Positions 59,924 to 64,000 of a stretch of 64,000 bases of DNA are shown here, piece by piece. The stretch is from Gemmatimonadaceae bacterium (GTDB lineage Bacteria; Gemmatimonadota; Gemmatimonadetes; Gemmatimonadales; Gemmatimonadaceae): the NCBI GenBank assembly GCA_016742275.1, contig JACVCD010000010.1, forward strand, positions 124,001-188,000, in the 5' to 3' direction. Below the pieces are notes generated by a model that did no database searches, had not been told where the DNA came from, and saw nothing but the letters and a program-made list of their open reading frames with translations. Position 1 is the stretch's first letter. Every line of letters starts with the position of its first letter. Made by a program: the position numbers and the translations under genes.

Positions 59924-61230
59924 GCACCGGTCTTCGATTCGCTGAACAGGCGGTGGCGGCTTCGGTCGCTGACGCGCCGGGTTCACTCAAAGCGTTGCGT
60001 ACGGCGGGAGCTGAGGCGTTCAAGACGCTGGGCTTCCCCACCACGCGCAACGAAGACTGGCACTACACCAGTGTGTCGGCCATTTCGGCCGCGCAGTACA
60101 CGCCGGCCGTGGACGTGGCGCCCGGTACACTGGATGCGTCGCGCCTCGAGCCGTACACGTTTGGTGGCACGTGGCCGTTGGTTGTGTTTCTGAACGGTCG
60201 TTTCAGTGCCGCGCTGTCGCGTCTTGAAGGTCTGCCGGCCGGTATGACGTTGTTGTCGCTGGCCGATGCGTCAGTGCGCGAAGCCGACACCCTCGGCCGC
60301 GTGCTCGGCACGGCCGCGCCGGCATCACGTGATGGCTTCACGGCCTTGAACGCGGCATTTGCCGGCGAAGGCACGTTCATTCACGTGGCTAAGGAAATGG
60401 TCATCGACACGCCCATCCACCTGCTGCACGTCACGGACGCGCGCGGGGCTGGGCTGATGAGCCATCCGCGTCATGTGCTGGTGGCTGAGCGTCATGCCAA
60501 GGCCACGATTGTCGAGAGCTACATCGGTCTTGATGACGTGCCGTACTTCACGAACGCCGTGGTCGAAGCGTTCGTGGAAGATGGTGCGACCTTGCAGGTC
60601 ATTCGTGTGCAGCGTGAAGCGCGTCAGGCGCATCATGTGGGCACGGTGGAAGCCCGCCAGGGACGCGACAGTCACTTCGTCACGTTCACTTTCCAGACCG
60701 GCGCCGCGCTGTCACGCAGCAATGTGTACACGGTGCTCGATGGCGAAGGCTGCGGCTGCACGATCAATGGTCTCTACATGCTGGATGGTGAGCAGCATGG
60801 GGATCATCAGACGCGCGTGGAGCATGTGAAGGAGAATTGCTTCAGCCGCGAAGCCTACAAGGGCCTCATCGACGACAGCGCGCACGGGGTGTTCAACGGC
60901 AAGGTGTATGTGCATCCCGAGGCACAAAAGACCGACGGCAAGCAGACCAATCACACGTTGCTGTTGTCCGAGAAGGCACAGATCGACACCAAGCCGCAGC
61001 TCGAGATTTTTGCCGACGACGTGAAGTGCACACACGGCGCCACAGTGGGCCGTATCGACGAAACGTCGCTGTTCTATCTCAAGAGCCGTGGCGTGGGCAA
61101 GGTGCTGGCCAAGCAGCTGCTCATGTACGCCTTTGCGGCGGACGTGCTGGAGACCATCGACAATCCGGTGATCGTGGAAGCGCTGGAGAAGCTGACGGTG
61201 GAGCGGTTCACGGGCGATTCGAGCCACTAG
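59920..61230 (+). CDS. sufD: SufD, Fe-S scaffold subunit
   Basis: The GTG at 59920 lies in the sufC stop region. The 436-residue protein starts STGLRFAEQAVAAS and has the SufB/D helical N-terminus (FKTLGFPTTRNEDWHYTSV) and the beta-helix core with SHFVTFTFQTGAAL and NGKVYVHPEAQKTDGKQTNHTLLLSEKAQIDTKPQLEI. The end is SRGVGKVLAKQLLMYAFAADVLE. SufD joins SufB and SufC in the scaffold complex. The next gene follows after 9 bp. Confidence 0.95.
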
Positions 61231-61239
61231 CTCCTCGCC

Positions 61240-61704
61240 ATGACCGATCTCCAGGAGCTGTATCAGTCCGTCATCCTCGACCACAATCGGAAGCCGCGGA
61301 ATTTCGGTGAACTGCCGAGCGCGAATCGGCATGCCGATGGGCGCAATCCGTTGTGCGGCGATGAAGTGCATGTGGCGCTGGTGCTCGACGATACCGGTGT
61401 CATTTCCGATGTGAAGTTCACTGGCCATGGGTGCGCCATCTCCAAGGCCAGTGCGTCGCTGATGACGGCAGCGGTCAAGGGCAAGTCGCGCGCGGATGCC
61501 GAGGCGTTGTTTGCGCGCTTTCATGCCCTGGTGCTCGGTCAGGATCCGGAGGCAGGCAAGTCGCTCGGACAGCTGGTGGTATTCAGCGGTGTGTCGCGAT
61601 TCCCGGTTCGTGTGAAGTGCGCGTCGCTGGCCTGGCACACACTCAAGGCGGCGCTGGAAAGCGAAGCGGCTGCGGATCAGGCAGCAGCGGTCAGCACGGA
61701 GTGA
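61240..61704 (+). CDS. sufU: SufU, Fe-S scaffold/sulfur transfer protein
   Basis: The 154-residue protein has the SufU Cys-ligand set: NPLCGDEV, FTGHGCAISKAS and VRVKCASLAW. The GD-C pattern and the 18-residue insert relative to IscU are typical of SufU, which takes sulfur from SufS via a zinc site. It is one of two SufU-like genes in the operon (the other at 63413). A GTGA overlap couples it to the Rieske gene. Confidence 0.93.
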   Translation: MTDLQELYQSVILDHNRKPRNFGELPSANRHADGRNPLCGDEVHVALVLDDTGVISDVKFTGHGCAISKASASLMTAAVKGKSRADAEALFARFHALVLGQDPEAGKSLGQLVVFSGVSRFPVRVKCASLAWHTLKAALESEAAADQAAAVSTE

Positions 61705-62048
61705 GTGAGTCGTCCGACTCGACGTGGCAGCCGGTTGCCCGTCTCGAGGATGTAGATCCGACGTTCCCACACGGGGTGCAGTTGTCCGACGGAACGCGCG
61801 TGTGCCTGGTGCGCGAACGCGAGTCCGTGTTTGCAGTGGAAGATCGGTGTCCGCACCGTGACTTCGCGTTGTCCGGGGGCGATGTGGTAGCCCCCTGCGT
61901 GCTGGAGTGTCCGTGGCATGGCGCGCAGTTCGATGTGCGAACGGGCGCAGTGCTGCGTGGGCCGGCGACAGACGCGATTCGGACGTACGAGGCGAGAGTG
62001 GAGGATGGGGTGGTGTATGTTGGGCACCCACTCCAACTCGACACTTGA
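61701..62048 (+). CDS. Rieske-type 2Fe-2S protein
   Basis: The GTG at 61701 overlaps the SufU stop (GTGA). The 115-residue protein has the Rieske motifs ERESVFAVEDRCPHRDF (CxH) and LECPWHGAQFDVRTG (CxxH), with the fold closing at VYVGHPLQ. It looks like a stand-alone Rieske ferredoxin of the NirD/BphF type. In SUF operons such proteins are common and may act as electron donors or cluster carriers. The exact partner is unknown. Confidence 0.88.
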   Translation: MSESSDSTWQPVARLEDVDPTFPHGVQLSDGTRVCLVRERESVFAVEDRCPHRDFALSGGDVVAPCVLECPWHGAQFDVRTGAVLRGPATDAIRTYEARVEDGVVYVGHPLQLDT

Positions 62049-62050
62049 TG

Positions 62051-62099
62051 ACTGAGAACTCGGAACTGTTTTTATGAACTGCAGTTCTGAGTTGTCAGT
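62051..62099. repeat. Intergenic hairpin between the Rieske gene and sufS
   Basis: AACTCGGAACTG (62057-62068) pairs with CAGTTCTGAGTT (62082-62093) with one G-T wobble, and the flanking ACTGA/TCAGT extends the stem. It shares the AACTC/GAGTT word with the hairpin at 59049-59118. No U-run follows. Confidence 0.65.
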
Positions 62100-62182
62100 T
62101 CACAGTGGCGAGTGTGAGTGGGTGCAGGATGCATATGAGTGAGTGCGTACGGAATGCGATGCGAACCCCAACACGGCCCATG

Positions 62183-63406
62183 ATGTCCGCTGCTCTCGCT
62201 CCCCGCTCTGATTTCCCGCTGCTCGCGGCCAATTCGAATCTCCATTATCTCGACTCGGCTGCCACGTCGCAGAAGCCGAAGATGGTGCTGGACGCCCTGC
62301 GCGACTTCTACGAAACGGCCAACGCCAATCCGCACCGCGGCGCCTACGCACTCTCGGCGCTGGCCACCGAACGCTATCACGAAGCCCGCGCGACCATTGC
62401 GCGATTCGTGGGTGTGGCCGACACGGACTGTCTGCTGTTTACGCGTGGCACCACCGAGTCCATGAATCTCGTGGCGTCAAGCTGGGGCCGAGCCAATGTG
62501 AAGGCCGGCGACGAAATCGTGATCACGGCACTCGAGCATCACGCCAACTTCGTCCCCTGGCAGCAGCTGGCACTCACGACTGGTGCCACGCTTCGCGTCA
62601 TCGAGCTCACGGCGCAGCAGACCATCGATCTCGATCAGCTGCGTGATGTGTTGTCATCGCGTACGCGGGTTGTGGCACTCACACATGTCTCCAATGCCGT
62701 TGGCGCCATTACACCCCTCGACGAAGCGGTGCGACTCATTCGCTCGCGATCAGCGGCGGTGATCGTCGTGGATGGCGCACAGGCCGTTCCGCACCTGCCG
62801 GTGGACTTTGATTCGCTCGACGTGGACTTCTACGCGTTCAGCGGTCACAAGCTGCTCGGCCCAATGGGCATTGGTTGCCTGATTGGTCGTCGCGCGCTGC
62901 TCGAGTCCATGCCGCCCTACATGTTTGGCGGCGACATGATCGAGTGGGTGCATGACACCACCAGCACGTGGAATGTGCTGCCGCACAAGTTCGAAGCTGG
63001 CACACCAAACGCCGCCGACGCCGTGGCTCTGGCTGCCGCCACGCGCTATCTCAGCGCGCTCGGCATGGCCAATGTGCGAGCACACGAACTCGCGTTGCTG
63101 GAACTGGCCGATTCGCGCATTCGTTCTCTGCCCGGCGTCACGGTGTACGGTCCGCCCCCGGCGCAGCGCAGTGGCGTGGTGAGTTTCTCGGTTGCTGACG
63201 TGCACCCGCACGACCTCGCCACAATTCTCGATCAGCATAGCGTGTGTATTCGCGCCGGCCATCATTGCGCGCAGCCGCTCATGCGCCGCATCGGTGTGAG
63301 TGCCACGGCCCGCGCATCGTTCTACGTGTACAGCGATGCGGCGGATGTGGAGGCGCTGGTGGGTGCACTGGAAGCCGCGCAGTCATTGTTTGCTGCGGCC
63401 GAGTAA
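62183..63406 (+). CDS. sufS: SufS cysteine desulfurase
   Basis: I chose the Met at 62183 (MSAALAPRSDFPLLA); in-frame starts at 62105 or 62159 are possible. The PLP-binding Lys lies in YAFSGHKLLGPMG, the active Cys in AGHHCAQPLM, and other motifs (LDSAATSQKP, NPHRGAYALS, LTHVSNAVGAI) are those of class V/SufS enzymes. It supplies sulfur to SufU. The usual suf gene order has it before SufU, here it is between two SufU genes. Confidence 0.95.
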   Translation: MSAALAPRSDFPLLAANSNLHYLDSAATSQKPKMVLDALRDFYETANANPHRGAYALSALATERYHEARATIARFVGVADTDCLLFTRGTTESMNLVASSWGRANVKAGDEIVITALEHHANFVPWQQLALTTGATLRVIELTAQQTIDLDQLRDVLSSRTRVVALTHVSNAVGAITPLDEAVRLIRSRSAAVIVVDGAQAVPHLPVDFDSLDVDFYAFSGHKLLGPMGIGCLIGRRALLESMPPYMFGGDMIEWVHDTTSTWNVLPHKFEAGTPNAADAVALAAATRYLSALGMANVRAHELALLELADSRIRSLPGVTVYGPPPAQRSGVVSFSVADVHPHDLATILDQHSVCIRAGHHCAQPLMRRIGVSATARASFYVYSDAADVEALVGALEAAQSLFAAAE

Positions 63407-63412
63407 CGTTGC

Positions 63413-63850
63413 ATGAGTGCGCAGGGCTCACCCTCGCTGGCCGCGATGTATCAGGAGGCGTTGCTTGCGCATCATCGTTCGCCGCACAACAAGCGGGAAA
63501 TGACCGATGTCACCGGGTTCGCGGAGCACAAGAACCCGGTATGTGGCGATCACATTCGCGTCATGGTGCGTGTTGAGGCCGCCCGCATTGTCGATGTGAG
63601 TTTTCTTGGGCAGTCCTGCTCGGTGGGCACAGCGTCGGCGAGTCTGATGACGGACGCGGTCATGAGTCTCACGGTGACTGAGGCGCTGGCGATTGTCGAT
63701 GACGTGGAAGCCATGCTTGCTGGCCAGCCGGCGGAGAGGTTACCGGAAATGCTGTCGCCGCTGCGCAGTGTGGTGCCATTTGCGGCAAGACATGGCTGCG
63801 CCAGGTTGCCGTGGGTGGCATTGAAGGAGGCAGTGGGGAGACCGCTTTGA
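63413..63850 (+). CDS. Second SufU-like scaffold protein
   Basis: The 145-residue protein has the SufU pattern: PVCGDHIR, FLGQSCSVGTASASLM and HGCARLPWVAL. It is clearly a paralogue of the gene at 61240 but quite different in sequence. It lies 6 bp downstream of sufS, the classical sufS-sufU arrangement, so it is probably the main zinc-SufU partner and the upstream copy a variant. No further gene is coupled to it. Confidence 0.9.
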   Translation: MSAQGSPSLAAMYQEALLAHHRSPHNKREMTDVTGFAEHKNPVCGDHIRVMVRVEAARIVDVSFLGQSCSVGTASASLMTDAVMSLTVTEALAIVDDVEAMLAGQPAERLPEMLSPLRSVVPFAARHGCARLPWVALKEAVGRPL

Positions 63851-63930
63851 GCGGACTGGATCCGTGTTGAGCTCAATGGGTATCAGCGGTCTATATTTGG
63901 GTCGAAATTCATTTCTCCCGCCAATTGCCC

Positions 63931-64000
63931 ATGCTCCGCCTACCTCGTCCCTCCCGTGGTACGGTACTCACACACCTCTGCGCACTCGCCATTGGCGTGA
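63931..64000 (+). CDS. Start of a possible further gene, cut by the window end
   Basis: An ATG at 63931 opens MLRLPRPSRGTVLTHLCALA, a basic then hydrophobic start like a signal peptide, which runs to the window end. It is too short for certainty. The gap 63851-63930 holds no further feature. Confidence 0.35.
   Translation, partial: MLRLPRPSRGTVLTHLCALAIGV

Noticed and set aside
60712-62031. Minus-strand frame of 439 codons
   Set aside because: It is antisense to SufD, SufU and the Rieske gene; no motif.

Overview
The window is about 64 kb of GC-rich bacterial DNA with dense, mostly short-gapped genes. The mix of a TonB-dependent receptor paired with a DUF4249-type lipoprotein, M14 and S41 peptidases, a bacterial Fe-S (6-4) photolyase, FtsX/MacB-type exporters and a complete SUF Fe-S cluster operon suggests a soil or freshwater Gram-negative, most likely a Gemmatimonadota (Gemmatimonas-like) chromosome. 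That assignment is inference; no rRNA or tRNA gene is present to confirm it.

Layout. 0.1-1 kb: a decayed CE15 glucuronoyl esterase. 1-7.2 kb: two zincin-like proteins, the photolyase, an S41-type protein and a membrane-anchored AraC regulator. 7.3-18.5 kb: a minus-strand run of envelope and secreted proteins (lipoprotein, patatin/barrel autotransporter-like protein, a frameshifted DUF6438 gene, S51 and M14 peptidases) and a LytTR two-component operon. 18.7-28.3 kb: an ABC exporter, a GNAT, a TetR regulator facing an outer-membrane protein, a reductase with an amber stop, and the TonB receptor/DUF4249 pair.

28.5-40.3 kb is accessory DNA and the most interesting part. Two divergent operons share a 326-bp promoter region. 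Leftward: a fatty-acid-desaturase fusion followed by a solo PheRS B3/B4 domain protein. Rightward: a P-loop ATPase whose N-terminal half is the regulatory half of a long RelA/SpoT protein (TGS, helical, zinc-finger and ACT domains, without hydrolase or synthetase), coupled by ATGA to a second P-loop protein ending in a winged helix. I do not know a described system with this composition. An IS481-like element with a broken transposase follows. Then comes a minus-strand set of integron-type cassettes (attC-like sites, no integrase) coding for three proteins with HEPN-like Rx4H motifs and one with a PD-(D/E)XK-like pattern.

40.6-54.9 kb returns to core-like genes: hydrolases, a matrixin, a second TetR/outer-membrane-protein pair with tandem operators, an ECF sigma/anti-sigma/PDZ operon, a serine hydrolase with a basic tail, a ParE-type toxin-antitoxin pair, an LspA-like protein, RNase D and an AI-2E-family transporter. 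55-64 kb holds ferredoxin, YhbY, an M23 peptidase and the SUF operon sufR-sufB-sufC-sufD-sufU-Rieske-sufS-sufU2. The SUF operon starts from a strong promoter overlapped by a perfect palindrome, almost certainly the SufR operator.
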